Part shown: positions 1 to 7,471 of the stretch, piece by piece | How positions within the stretch are numbered: the stretch's first letter is position 1 | How the letters are laid out: each line of letters opens with the position of its first letter | Origin: an uncultured Clostridia bacterium | GTDB taxonomy: Bacteria; Bacillota; Clostridia; Oscillospirales; Oscillospiraceae | NCBI GenBank assembly: GCA_937858235.1 | Contig: CALLZZ010000494.1 | Coordinates: 1 to 12,536, forward strand | Direction of reading: 5' to 3' | Length of the DNA: 12,536 nucleotides | Translations under genes and position numbers: made by a program | The notes under the pieces: generated by a model | Told to the model about the DNA's origin: nothing | Seen by the model: the letters and a program-made list of their open reading frames with translations, nothing else | Databases searched by the model: none

Positions 1-18
1 ACGCATTGAGGCTGTCAT
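1..18 (-). CDS. Start of an unidentified gene, cut by the window edge
   Basis: An ATG on the minus strand at 18-16 is preceded by GGAGG about 10 nt upstream and, further up, by a plausible promoter at 59-87. Only six codons (M-T-A-S-M-R) lie inside the window, so neither the product nor the reality of the gene can be confirmed. It would be the next gene downstream of the redox-type XRE regulator and is transcribed in the same direction, which makes it a possible regulatory target. Confidence 0.35.
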
Positions 19-58
19 AGTTTCGGTTCCTCCCAAACTCTTATTTGTATCAGCATAT

Positions 59-87
59 ATTTTAACACAATAAGTTGTTTTAAACAA
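59..87 (-). promoter_or_regulatory. Candidate sigma-A promoter with a palindrome over the -35 box
   Basis: On the minus strand, TTGTTT (87-82) and TAAAAT (64-59) are separated by exactly 17 nt, a good match to the -35/-10 consensus. A 13-nt palindrome, TTGTTTTAAACAA (75-87), overlaps the -35 hexamer and could be an operator. The promoter would drive the gene starting at 18. The region is AT-rich, so part of the match may be chance. Confidence 0.45.
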
Positions 88-159
88 TGTTCAAAATTGA
101 AAAAAAGCCACGTACAGTACAACAAACATATACATCCCAGGAAGATAATATTGATTTAA

Positions 160-750
160 TTATAGATTACCTGAATATACCGATAAGCCATGCTTAATAC
201 AATAAACAAATAGTTTGCCACCGGTAGTTATAGGAAACCTACAAGTTGGACTTTGTTCTGGGTACAAGCGATTTAGAAATACTCTGTCACTTTTAACATA
301 GGCCACAAAAGAAAGATAATGATCTTTGGTCATTGGATGGTCAAAAGTGGCAAAGTAATCAGTATCTATTTCCTCTACCGTGATTTTTGGTGCAATAGTT
401 GCAACAGTAGGCAAGATACGTTCTAATTTTCTTCCGCAGCAGAAGATAGAGGCACTTCCTGTGCTCACCAAAATATTTCCACAGGAAGGACAGACGTAAA
501 AACGTACTTTATCAATATTGCCGCTATCCGGCTTATTTGATGTGATTTCACCCTCCATCATCTGTTTCATATCAACACCCAAAATAGTAGATAGTTCTGG
601 CCACAGCGATAGGTCAGGACATCCTAAACCACATTCCCATTTTGAAACAGTTTTATTTTGAATACCCAGTGCATCTGCAATATTTCTCTGGGTAAGGTTT
701 TTTTCCTTTCGTAGCTTGGCAATTAAATTGCCTATTTTCACACAATCCAT
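160..750 (-). CDS. XRE-family regulator fused to a desulfoferrodoxin / superoxide-reductase-like domain
   Basis: This 196-residue protein has an N-terminal XRE helix-turn-helix (about residues 6-60, with the typical LTQRNIADALGI and TVSKWE segments) followed by a metal-binding half. Cys87, Cys90, Cys104 and Cys105 reproduce the CxxC...CC spacing of the desulforedoxin Fe(Cys)4 site. His138 (HPM), His144 (DHY), Cys184 and His187 (CxxHG) match four of the five ligands of the superoxide reductase Fe(His)4Cys centre. The histidine usually found in a KHxP-like segment is not seen; proline or alanine stands near the expected place (119-122). The likely role is a transcription regulator sensing superoxide, oxygen or metal through iron, rather than a detoxifying enzyme; that is inference. 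The ATG at 750 has GGAGGTGG upstream. The gene starts 33 nt after the MoxR-VWA stop and could be co-transcribed with it. Confidence 0.85.
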   Translation of the reverse strand: MDCVKIGNLIAKLRKEKNLTQRNIADALGIQNKTVSKWECGLGCPDLSLWPELSTILGVDMKQMMEGEITSNKPDSGNIDKVRFYVCPSCGNILVSTGSASIFCCGRKLERILPTVATIAPKITVEEIDTDYFATFDHPMTKDHYLSFVAYVKSDRVFLNRLYPEQSPTCRFPITTGGKLFVYCIKHGLSVYSGNL

Positions 751-783
751 GCCACCACCTCCATTTCTGCTTAGTATATCATA

Positions 784-2823
784 CTACATGAACCTTGCGA
801 TTACTTGTACCAATCTTGCTGGAAGCTGCTTCAAATCGGTTATATCCAGTGTGTTTTCAGCACCGTAAAGTTCTCGGATAGCCTCCTTATCCTGTCCAAT
901 AGCTGCAGCTAGGAACTGGATGCCTTTTCGCCTAAATTCCTGCAAAGTATCTTTCATATCATACGCTGCCTTTTCACCTGAATAATCAGGCATAGCCTTA
1001 GGCTGCCCGTCACTGATGCTGATTATTAATTTGGATTTTTGGGGCGCATTAAGCAATCTATCGGAAATAATGCGCAATGCCATACCATCCCGATTGTTGC
1101 TGCGAGCCTGAATGTTCATAAGAGCATATTTTTCATCTGCATCTTTGCTTTCAAAGTCTACATAGGCATAGACAGACATTTGCTCCAGCTTGGAGCGGTC
1201 TGCTGTATCCCCGTAAACCATTATCGGAATGCCACACCCTTTGCAGAATTCGTATAAGGCGACAGCTGCCTGTTTTGCTGCATCCAAACGACCAAAGGCT
1301 GACATTGACGCTGATTCATCAATCCTGAGAGCAACCGCAATAGAGGGTTCTTCCTCAGGCGGACGCTTGCGGGCAAATGTGCGAAAATCCATAGAGGCAA
1401 CCTGATCCGCGCAAAATTTTGTGCCATACAACCTCGATTTCGCGAATTCAGCAGATAATTCATGCTCCAACAGCGGATTTGTTTTTCTGATTAATTCCCG
1501 AATAACTGGCATCAAAGTTGTCATCATACGGTTATACTCTTCCCTGTTCTGGTAGGTAACTTCCGGACGATGGACAATCAGCTTAATATCTTCATGGACA
1601 CTTCCTTGAACACTTTGCCGTGCTTCCCTGTTCAACTGTTTACGAAATTCTTTTTTTTGTAATTCGGTTGTATCTGATTTATCGAGCTCATGATAGAATG
1701 GAGTGCCATTTTCCCCATTATCATTGCTTGAAATATCAGTATTTTCATCACTGCTCGTATCAGAATGCCCCTCACTGTCTTCTGATTTTCTCAGATGCAC
1801 TGCATTTTTATCAGCTTGATCTGTCTTGGCAGAGAATTCTCCGTTTTCGGAAATATTAAGTTCCATTACTTCAGGATTTTCTCCGTCTTTTTGCGATTGA
1901 CATATGTGATCCATTTCCTCAAGCTTTTCTGTCAAGCCATGACTAGCCAGTGCCTGCTCTAAAATAACAAGCTCCTGCGGATCGGTCGTGATTTTGTATA
2001 ACACCTTATAATATAAACTTTTTTGGATTGAGGCACCACTTTGAACGGCATCCACCCAAAAGATATAAGAACGCATACCGGCCACACCTTTAATGGTATT
2101 GGCGCGGGCTGTCTCATCCAGCACCATAATCGTTTCAGCTAAAAGAGATAGTACAGGTTCAGATTCATAACCGGTCTTAGCTTTAACCCGCTCCATCATC
2201 ACTTCTTTAGGCGGTAAATCTAGTTTTTCTGCATGCTGCACTCGATCTCGCAAAGCTTCATTTAAGGGCCGGAAGCCATTGTAACCGCGGTTTGTTGTGA
2301 TAACCGCAATAAAATCAGGGTGACGATGCGCGATACGAGTTGGCAAGTTTAGACTGCCATCTGGTTCTAATGCGGAATTTAGCGCCATTAAAACAGCAGC
2401 ATCCCGAATCACTGTCGGTTCCTGAATCTCCAAGAGCCATCCATTTTCATATGCACGAACAATTTCAGAAGGATAATAGCGATATTCAACCTTATCAGAA
2501 TGACCATCTTCTTCTGACAGCACCGGAAGAATCGAACCCAGGACATCGGATTTATCCATATCTGCAAAACAGGTTACTTTCGTATAAGGCAGGTTAAAAT
2601 CAGCAGATAAAGCTTTGGCAATCTGGGTTTTTCCCGAACCAGCATCCCCTTCCAGCAAAATGGTGCTAATTTTCATTTCACCGCGATTCCAATTTCGTAC
2701 GATCTCTTCATATATTCGTTTTTCTGCTTCACTTTCAATATGTGAAGGCGGCTTTTTCCAGACAAGCGACTGTTCCTCTTCAGTCAGCTGCCTGTCCGGT
2801 GACAAAATACAAGTCTTTTTCAT
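784..2823 (-). CDS. Fused MoxR-type AAA+ ATPase and CobT-like von Willebrand A protein
   Basis: This 679-residue protein joins two partners that are usually separate genes. The N-terminal AAA+ part (about 30-300) shows Walker A GDAGSGKT (59-66), a Walker B-like strand GWLLEIQE (128-135), a sensor 1-like ITTN (175-178) and an arginine-finger-like LRDRV (191-195). A Ser/Asp/Glu-rich linker (about 330-390) follows. The C-terminal VWA domain (about 495-679) keeps a MIDAS site: DESAS (502-506), NRDG (577-580) and SDG (604-606). The layout resembles CobS plus CobT of aerobic cobaltochelatase, and MoxR-VWA pairs that remodel protein complexes. A chelatase role is unlikely here, as no cobalamin genes are nearby. 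A GTG 12 nt upstream (2835) also opens the frame, but its GGAG would sit directly against it; the ATG at 2823 has GGAG 11 nt upstream and lies 2 nt after the previous stop. Confidence 0.85.
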   Translation of the reverse strand: MKKTCILSPDRQLTEEEQSLVWKKPPSHIESEAEKRIYEEIVRNWNRGEMKISTILLEGDAGSGKTQIAKALSADFNLPYTKVTCFADMDKSDVLGSILPVLSEEDGHSDKVEYRYYPSEIVRAYENGWLLEIQEPTVIRDAAVLMALNSALEPDGSLNLPTRIAHRHPDFIAVITTNRGYNGFRPLNEALRDRVQHAEKLDLPPKEVMMERVKAKTGYESEPVLSLLAETIMVLDETARANTIKGVAGMRSYIFWVDAVQSGASIQKSLYYKVLYKITTDPQELVILEQALASHGLTEKLEEMDHICQSQKDGENPEVMELNISENGEFSAKTDQADKNAVHLRKSEDSEGHSDTSSDENTDISSNDNGENGTPFYHELDKSDTTELQKKEFRKQLNREARQSVQGSVHEDIKLIVHRPEVTYQNREEYNRMMTTLMPVIRELIRKTNPLLEHELSAEFAKSRLYGTKFCADQVASMDFRTFARKRPPEEEPSIAVALRIDESASMSAFGRLDAAKQAAVALYEFCKGCGIPIMVYGDTADRSKLEQMSVYAYVDFESKDADEKYALMNIQARSNNRDGMALRIISDRLLNAPQKSKLIISISDGQPKAMPDYSGEKAAYDMKDTLQEFRRKGIQFLAAAIGQDKEAIRELYGAENTLDITDLKQLPARLVQVIARFM

Positions 2824-2825
2824 TG

Positions 2826-3290
2826 TTAGTAACACTCCAACTCTTCTAGTATGCGGCTAAGCACTCGTTGACGTTCTCCAATTATTTCTCCTAAATCATT
2901 TAAACTTTGGGCAAATGCTTTGATGTCCTCATTGATATTTTGATTGTCTACACACACTTCTACTGGTAATACCCCACCTTGTACTCCAACTCGTTCCACT
3001 GTGGGTTTTTCCGGGTCATATAAAAGGGGGAGTCGGTAAGCCTCCTTGAAGTAAAGCAATGTCCTGGACAAAAAAATCATCAAATCAAATATTTGATGGA
3101 TGGGCAGCTCCTGGGCCAAAATCAATTCACCATCTTTATCATTTTTCCAAATCTGTGCGGCAATCTGCATTTTTTTATTTTCTTCCAGCATAGGCGCACC
3201 TAGCGTTAAACGTTTGATGTCAGATTGATAAGCATTTCTGCCATCTATACGGTCATAATCATTTGACACCATAACAACTTTTTCATTCAT
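2826..3290 (-). CDS. Protein of unknown function, probably DUF6530
   Basis: A 154-residue, probably cytoplasmic protein with no signal peptide or membrane segment. Visible blocks are an N-terminal NDYDRIDGRNAY, a middle hydrophobic helix ending in LLYFKEAYRLPLLYDPEKP, a GVQGGVLPVEVC strand, and a helical acidic C-terminus. I believe this matches the uncharacterised family DUF6530, but that is from memory and no function is known. The start is decided by the ribosome binding site: AGGAGG is 8 nt from the ATG at 3290 but only 2 nt from the in-frame ATG at 3296. The 3290 start also overlaps the upstream TGA as ATGA, implying translational coupling to the GIY-YIG-like gene. The next gene follows after 2 nt, so the three products are probably made together. 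Confidence 0.7.
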   Translation of the reverse strand: MNEKVVMVSNDYDRIDGRNAYQSDIKRLTLGAPMLEENKKMQIAAQIWKNDKDGELILAQELPIHQIFDLMIFLSRTLLYFKEAYRLPLLYDPEKPTVERVGVQGGVLPVEVCVDNQNINEDIKAFAQSLNDLGEIIGERQRVLSRILEELECY

Positions 3291-3634
3291 CGCCATATCC
3301 TCCTTGCATTTGGATCAGCAGCGAGACACTGTTCTCTCAAACTTTCTAATTTTGCTGTATGATCTTCATGTGGGTCATCATACTTTAACACTTTAATAAC
3401 TGATAGTTCAAAGCCTTCAGAGCCATATTTGTTCCAGAGTTCCTGTAATCGTTTATTAGGATGCCAGTTGGCTGCCAATTTCATATTAGTGCTGTTAAAG
3501 TCTGATTTTGTATCTTTGGAGATACCCAAAAATACCTCGCCAGTTTCTTTACAACGGTAAGATATTACTCCCATTTCAGGATGTCTGTTTTTATAGGCTT
3601 CTAAAAGCTCTTTTTTTCTTTTTGTATCCATCAT
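3287..3634 (-). CDS. Small GIY-YIG nuclease-family protein with degenerate signature
   Basis: This 115-residue basic protein begins MMDTKRKKELLEAYKNRHPE and carries a pattern like the GIY-YIG fold: GVI (22-24), ten residues, FLG (35-37), then a helix RLQELWNKYG and a strand FELSVIKVL. Family members cut DNA using tyrosines of GIY and YIG plus an Arg and a Glu. Here the first tyrosine is Ile and the second is Phe, so activity is doubtful; it may bind DNA without cutting. Upstream GAGGTG is 3 nt from the ATG at 3634 and 6 nt from the next codon, also ATG (3631), so either may be used. The frame stays open to a TTG at 3661 without support. It is the first gene of the operon and overlaps the next as ATGA. 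Confidence 0.65.
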   Translation of the reverse strand: MMDTKRKKELLEAYKNRHPEMGVISYRCKETGEVFLGISKDTKSDFNSTNMKLAANWHPNKRLQELWNKYGSEGFELSVIKVLKYDDPHEDHTAKLESLREQCLAADPNARRIWR

Positions 3635-3661
3635 TTTCACCTCGACTCTAGTATAAAACAA

Positions 3662-3797
3662 TGTATCTCAAAATATAATCCACGCTCCGTAGACTATATG
3701 AATCCAAAATTATCCAATAGACAGTATTTTATAAAAATAGTAGCTTGTGCAACTTGCCGTTAAGTTTTTTCAATTTCCTGTATGACATAAGCATTAT
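3662..3797. other. AT-rich junction interval, candidate location of a phage attachment site
   Basis: This gene-free stretch lies between the terminator of the serine recombinase module and the first gene of the GIY-YIG operon. Large serine recombinase genes usually sit next to one attachment site, so attL or attR may be here. It holds an AT-rich inverted repeat, TATTTT-ATA-AAAATA (3725-3739), and a short inverted repeat AACTT...AAGTT (3751-3766). No convincing promoter for the downstream operon was found; the only good -10-like TATACT (3655-3650) is too close to the ribosome binding site. The crossover point cannot be fixed without the other prophage end. Confidence 0.35.
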
Positions 3798-3844
3798 AAA
3801 AACGAAAAGCCGCCAATCAAGAGCTGTTTCCCTAAATCAGCGGC
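3798..3844 (-). terminator. Intrinsic terminator of the recombinase operon
   Basis: On the minus strand a 10-bp stem (GCCGCUGAUU paired with GAUUGGCGGC, including three G-U pairs, 17-nt loop) is followed by UUUUCGUUUUU. It lies 12 nt after the stop codon of the last recombinase gene. The U-tract is on the minus-strand side, so it ends leftward transcription. The long loop and wobble pairs make it moderate in strength. Confidence 0.65.
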
Positions 3845-3855
3845 AAGCCTTATAT

Positions 3856-5427
3856 CTAATTTTCTATATCTATTGCAATACTTGACTTAAATTCCACCTC
3901 AATTCTGTCATCATGCACCGTAACCCTTTCAATAAGCCACCTTACTAATTGCTCATCATACTCCTCTAACTCGCAGGATTGCTCATTCAAGAAATCAGTC
4001 ATTTCAGCGATTCGTTGCCTTTTTCCTTCTCGCTCTGCATTTTCAACTAGTGCATTTTGCTTTAATTCTCGAAGGCGGTAAATTTCATCAGCCACATCAT
4101 CATAGTCATTCTTGGACTTTGCTTGTATAAGAAGCTGTTGCTGTAATTCTTCCAATTTACCATCAATATCATCGGTGGCATTATCATTTTCTTCATTAAA
4201 TATAGTAGCTATATTTTTCTGTAGCGTCTGGAGGAAGGGTTCTTTGTTGACCAAAAGTTCGTTAATAGCCTTAACAACTGCATTCTGCAATGTTTCCTCA
4301 TTTATGGTAGGGGCAGTGCATTCAGAGTCCTTCTCCTCCAGACGGCTGACGCATCGCCAAACAATAGACTTGTATCCTCGGTTATTCCAATGTACCCGTC
4401 GGTAAACATCTCCGCACTGTCCGCAGTAAACAATACTCGATAAAGCATACTTACTACTGTAAACTCTCTTTTTACCGCCCTTGCCGCCGCGAAGATTTGC
4501 TCTTCGGACCATCTCTTCTTGAACTTGCATAAAAAGCTCACGTGGAATGATAGGCTCATGGCTGTTTTCTACATAATATTGGGGAACAATGCCGTTATTC
4601 TTGACTCGCTTTTTAGAAAGGAAATCAACCGTATATGTTTTTTGTAGAAGGGCATCACCAATGTACTTTTCATTCTGCAGTATCTTTTTCAGTGTTTCTG
4701 GTCTCCATTTGGCTTTGCCTGCCGCTGTTAGAATACCGTCTGCTTCTAGTCCTCTAGCAATCTGTAAAAGGCTGGCTCCTTCCAGGTACTCCCTGTAAAT
4801 CCGTTTAACAACCTCAGCACCCTTTGGGTCAATCACTAGTTGCTTATTTTCATCCTTGGTGTATCCAAGGAAACGCTTATGGTTGACCTGAATTTCACCT
4901 TGCTGATAGCGATACTGGATACCTAACTTAACATTTTGGCTTAAGGATTGGCTCTCCTGCTGGGCAAGGGATGCCATAATGGTCAGCATAATTTCACCCT
5001 TGGAATCCATGGTGTTGATATTCTCTTTTTCAAAGAATACTGCGATGTTTTTATCCTTTAACTGACGGATGTATTTAAGGCAATCCAACGTGTTTCTAGC
5101 AAATCGGCTAATGGACTTTGTGATGATCATGTCTATTTTTCCTGCCATACACTCTTCAATCATGCGGTTAAATTCTTCACGCTTTTTTGTATTTGTACCT
5201 GTGATACCGTCATCCGCAAAAATTCCTGCCAATTCCCATTCCTTGTTCCTCTTAATATAGTTTGTATAATGCTCAATCTGAATTTCATAACTTGAAGCCT
5301 GCTCCTCACTATCCGTTGAAACACGACAATAAGCAGCCACTCGTATTTTGGGTTTGCTTTCACTATTTTTATTATTTCCAACCCGTTTAATTGCCGGAAT
5401 CACTGTTACATTCCTACTTACCGCCAC
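3856..5427 (-). CDS. Large serine recombinase, third gene of the trio
   Basis: This 523-residue site-specific recombinase probably takes part in integration or excision of the prophage. The resolvase-type catalytic domain (about 28-175) has the nucleophile Ser37 in YCRVSTDS and the conserved ITKSISRFARNT segment (102-113). The 'Recombinase' DNA-binding domain follows (about 185-290). A zinc ribbon is formed by Cys335, Cys338, Cys359 and Cys370. A coiled-coil region (about 405-490) follows and a short C-terminal strand ends the chain. The length is normal for large serine integrases. The start is GTG with GAGGTG 6 nt upstream, 3 nt after the stop of the preceding small gene, so the two are probably coupled. 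It is clearly homologous to the first recombinase of the trio but distinct from it. Which of the two integrates the phage, and whether both are needed, cannot be read from the sequence. Confidence 0.93.
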   Translation of the reverse strand: MAVSRNVTVIPAIKRVGNNKNSESKPKIRVAAYCRVSTDSEEQASSYEIQIEHYTNYIKRNKEWELAGIFADDGITGTNTKKREEFNRMIEECMAGKIDMIITKSISRFARNTLDCLKYIRQLKDKNIAVFFEKENINTMDSKGEIMLTIMASLAQQESQSLSQNVKLGIQYRYQQGEIQVNHKRFLGYTKDENKQLVIDPKGAEVVKRIYREYLEGASLLQIARGLEADGILTAAGKAKWRPETLKKILQNEKYIGDALLQKTYTVDFLSKKRVKNNGIVPQYYVENSHEPIIPRELFMQVQEEMVRRANLRGGKGGKKRVYSSKYALSSIVYCGQCGDVYRRVHWNNRGYKSIVWRCVSRLEEKDSECTAPTINEETLQNAVVKAINELLVNKEPFLQTLQKNIATIFNEENDNATDDIDGKLEELQQQLLIQAKSKNDYDDVADEIYRLRELKQNALVENAEREGKRQRIAEMTDFLNEQSCELEEYDEQLVRWLIERVTVHDDRIEVEFKSSIAIDIEN

Positions 5428-5430
5428 TTG

Positions 5431-5844
5431 TTACACCTCACTTTCTATCAGACTGTAAGCATATTCCGCCTGCTTGTATGGATCTTCATATTTTTGCACC
5501 AGAGGTTTTACTTTGAACTTTACAGGGTAATCCCTTACCGGTTCATCTTTAGGCTCCCATATCCTTCCGAGCTTTTCTGCTCGTTTTCGTTTTTCTACTC
5601 TGGCTTTTTCGAAGGTCTCCTCATCAATAATTGGAGGGTAGAATTCATCGCCAAGGTAGTGCTTATTCTGTAACATCTTACTTACTGTGGCATGGTAGCA
5701 GTCTATCCCAGCTTTTTTAGCAGCATCCTTCAAGGAAAGTCCTGCCAAGTATCCTGAAAATAATTCTTTTACCTGCTCTGCTGCTATATCATCTACAGCA
5801 GCCTTACCGTTTTCAATTCTATATCCATAGGGCATGTGACCCAT
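5431..5844 (-). CDS. Recombinase-domain-only protein, middle gene of the trio
   Basis: This 137-residue protein begins at the point where a large serine recombinase leaves its catalytic domain: MPYGY near the start corresponds to PPYGY of the neighbouring full-length enzyme. Residues about 5-85 match the 'Recombinase' DNA-binding domain, including the region around HATVSKMLQNKHYLGDEF. The rest (85-137) is charged. There is no catalytic serine, zinc ribbon or coiled coil. The ATG at 5844 follows the upstream TAG directly, and the next gene begins 3 nt after its stop, so it fits the operon as an intact gene rather than decaying debris. An alternative ATG lies at 5835. Likely roles are DNA-binding accessory factor, directionality factor, or heteromer partner of the flanking enzymes; none is shown. 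Confidence 0.8.
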   Translation of the reverse strand: MGHMPYGYRIENGKAAVDDIAAEQVKELFSGYLAGLSLKDAAKKAGIDCYHATVSKMLQNKHYLGDEFYPPIIDEETFEKARVEKRKRAEKLGRIWEPKDEPVRDYPVKFKVKPLVQKYEDPYKQAEYAYSLIESEV

Positions 5845-7410
5845 CTAATTCACCAACCTTTCCTTCAATGTGATTCCACACTTTAATTCAAATCCAATTT
5901 CCTCCCTTGAAAAGACAATAATCTTCTCCACGTAATTTTCAAACAGCTCATCCTCATAGGCTGTGAGCGTTTTGGTCTTAGTAGCAAACTTGAGCAGACG
6001 ATCAACTTCCTCCATTTTTGCAAAATTGCCGTTTACGGAGTGAGTAAGTTGCTCCTTTTCAGCAAGAAGACTTTCTCTTTCTGCTACCAGTGAATTCTTC
6101 TCTTTATTAAACAGAGCAGGTTCCAGATATCCTTTGGCCATTAAACCCGTCAGCATCTGGCTCTGCTCCATGTTGTTTTCAATCTTAGTTTCCAACTCTT
6201 CAATTCTGCGAAAACTCGCTGCATTATTCTGGTTACGTAACTCATCCAAAAGTGGTCTTAATATGAACTTCTGACCGAAAATGAGTTTATTCATCATCGT
6301 AACAAATGCAGTCTTTATATCATCGTCTCGAATGAATTGCATGGAACATTCCGTTATTTGGCTTATATGCTTACTGCAGCACCAAGCGATGTATTTTCTT
6401 GTTCCAGATGAATGAATCCGCCTTTTAAAGGTACTGCCACATTCCGAGCAGATAATTTTGCTAGAGAAAGAATATCGGTTTAGATATTTGCTGTTGCGCT
6501 TTTCGATGCCTTTTTCCTTTGCTCTCTGATTGAGAACGGCATCAACGGCATCAAAATCTTCATGACTGATAATTGCCTCATGATAGTTTTCTACTAGATA
6601 CATATTTTTCTCACCATAATTGGTGTGCCTATTAAAATGGCTGTCAGTATAGGTCTTTTGCAAAATAACATCGCCAGTATATTTTTCATTGGTCAAAATC
6701 CCTCGAATTGTAGTAGCCGTCCAACGACCACCTCTTTTAGAAGGGATACCCTTTTGATTAAGAGCATCCGCAACTTTCTGTGTGCCTTTGCCCGATAATA
6801 CCTCTGCAAAAATATACTTCACAACTTCAGCCTGCTTGGGGTTTACTATCATCTGACCGTCAATGTTTTGATAGCCATATGGTGGGTAGGAAATTTTAAA
6901 GGTTCCGTTTTGAAATCGTCTTTGAATTGCCCACTTAGTATTTTCAGAAATGGAAATTGACTCACTTTCTGCAAGCCCACTTAAAATGGAGAGCATCAAC
7001 TCACTTTCCATTGACCCTGTATTGATGTTTTCCTTCTCAAAATAGATATGGACCCCAAGGTCTATCAGTTTGCGAACCATCTCCAAGCAGTCTGTAGTAT
7101 TTCTCGCAAATCGGCTGATGGACTTTGTAATAATTAAGTCAATTCTTCTGGTTTCACAGTCTGATAACATTCTAAGTAGATCAGAGCGGTTTTCCTTTTT
7201 TGTACCGCTGATTCCCTCATCATAATATAAACCTGCATACTCCCATTCTGGATTTGCCTTTATGTAGCTCTCGTAATGGGCCTTTTGTGCTTGCAAGCTG
7301 CCTAATTGTTCATCACTATCTGTAGAAACTCGGCAGTAGGCAACTACTCGTGTTTTTGGCTTAATAAAAGAATTGGCCATATTTCCTTCTATTTTCGTTA
7401 TCTTTTTCAT
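5845..7410 (-). CDS. Large serine recombinase, first gene of the trio
   Basis: This 521-residue recombinase has its catalytic Ser29 in YCRVSTDS, the conserved IITKSISRFARNT segment, a 'Recombinase' domain starting at about residue 175 (PPYGYQ), a zinc ribbon opening with CSEC and closing around CC...C, and a coiled coil towards the C-terminus. The reading frame is open to an ATG at 7437, but the ATG at 7410 has AGGAGGTGA immediately upstream and is preferred. It shares the catalytic-domain pattern with the third gene while differing widely in sequence, so the pair is not a recent duplication. Its TAG abuts the ATG of the recombinase-domain-only gene. The three genes form one transcription unit behind the SHOCT-like gene. 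Confidence 0.93.
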   Translation of the reverse strand: MKKITKIEGNMANSFIKPKTRVVAYCRVSTDSDEQLGSLQAQKAHYESYIKANPEWEYAGLYYDEGISGTKKENRSDLLRMLSDCETRRIDLIITKSISRFARNTTDCLEMVRKLIDLGVHIYFEKENINTGSMESELMLSILSGLAESESISISENTKWAIQRRFQNGTFKISYPPYGYQNIDGQMIVNPKQAEVVKYIFAEVLSGKGTQKVADALNQKGIPSKRGGRWTATTIRGILTNEKYTGDVILQKTYTDSHFNRHTNYGEKNMYLVENYHEAIISHEDFDAVDAVLNQRAKEKGIEKRNSKYLNRYSFSSKIICSECGSTFKRRIHSSGTRKYIAWCCSKHISQITECSMQFIRDDDIKTAFVTMMNKLIFGQKFILRPLLDELRNQNNAASFRRIEELETKIENNMEQSQMLTGLMAKGYLEPALFNKEKNSLVAERESLLAEKEQLTHSVNGNFAKMEEVDRLLKFATKTKTLTAYEDELFENYVEKIIVFSREEIGFELKCGITLKERLVN

Positions 7411-7471
7411 CCTCTCACCTCCTTCTTGGCAGGTCACATATTACCTCTGAAGCCCTTATATATCAACGATT

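Noticed and set aside
98..130. U-run on the minus strand after the XRE gene as an intrinsic terminator
   Set aside because: No stable GC-rich hairpin precedes the U-run; only a short GTAC self-complement is seen.
784..2823. Cobaltochelatase CobS/CobT function for the fused ATPase-VWA protein
   Set aside because: The domain order is similar, but there are no cobalamin or chelatase genes nearby, and the operon partners point elsewhere.
3650..3655. TATACT on the minus strand as the -10 box of the GIY-YIG operon
   Set aside because: Transcription would start inside the ribosome binding site, and no acceptable -35 lies 16-18 nt upstream.
3751..3772. AACTT...AAGTT followed by a T-run as a plus-strand terminator
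   Set aside because: The stem is five AT-rich pairs, and there is no plus-strand gene for it to end.
4302..4559. 85-codon minus-strand frame inside the recombinase gene
   Set aside because: It overlaps the zinc ribbon region of the recombinase in another frame and has no recognisable protein features.
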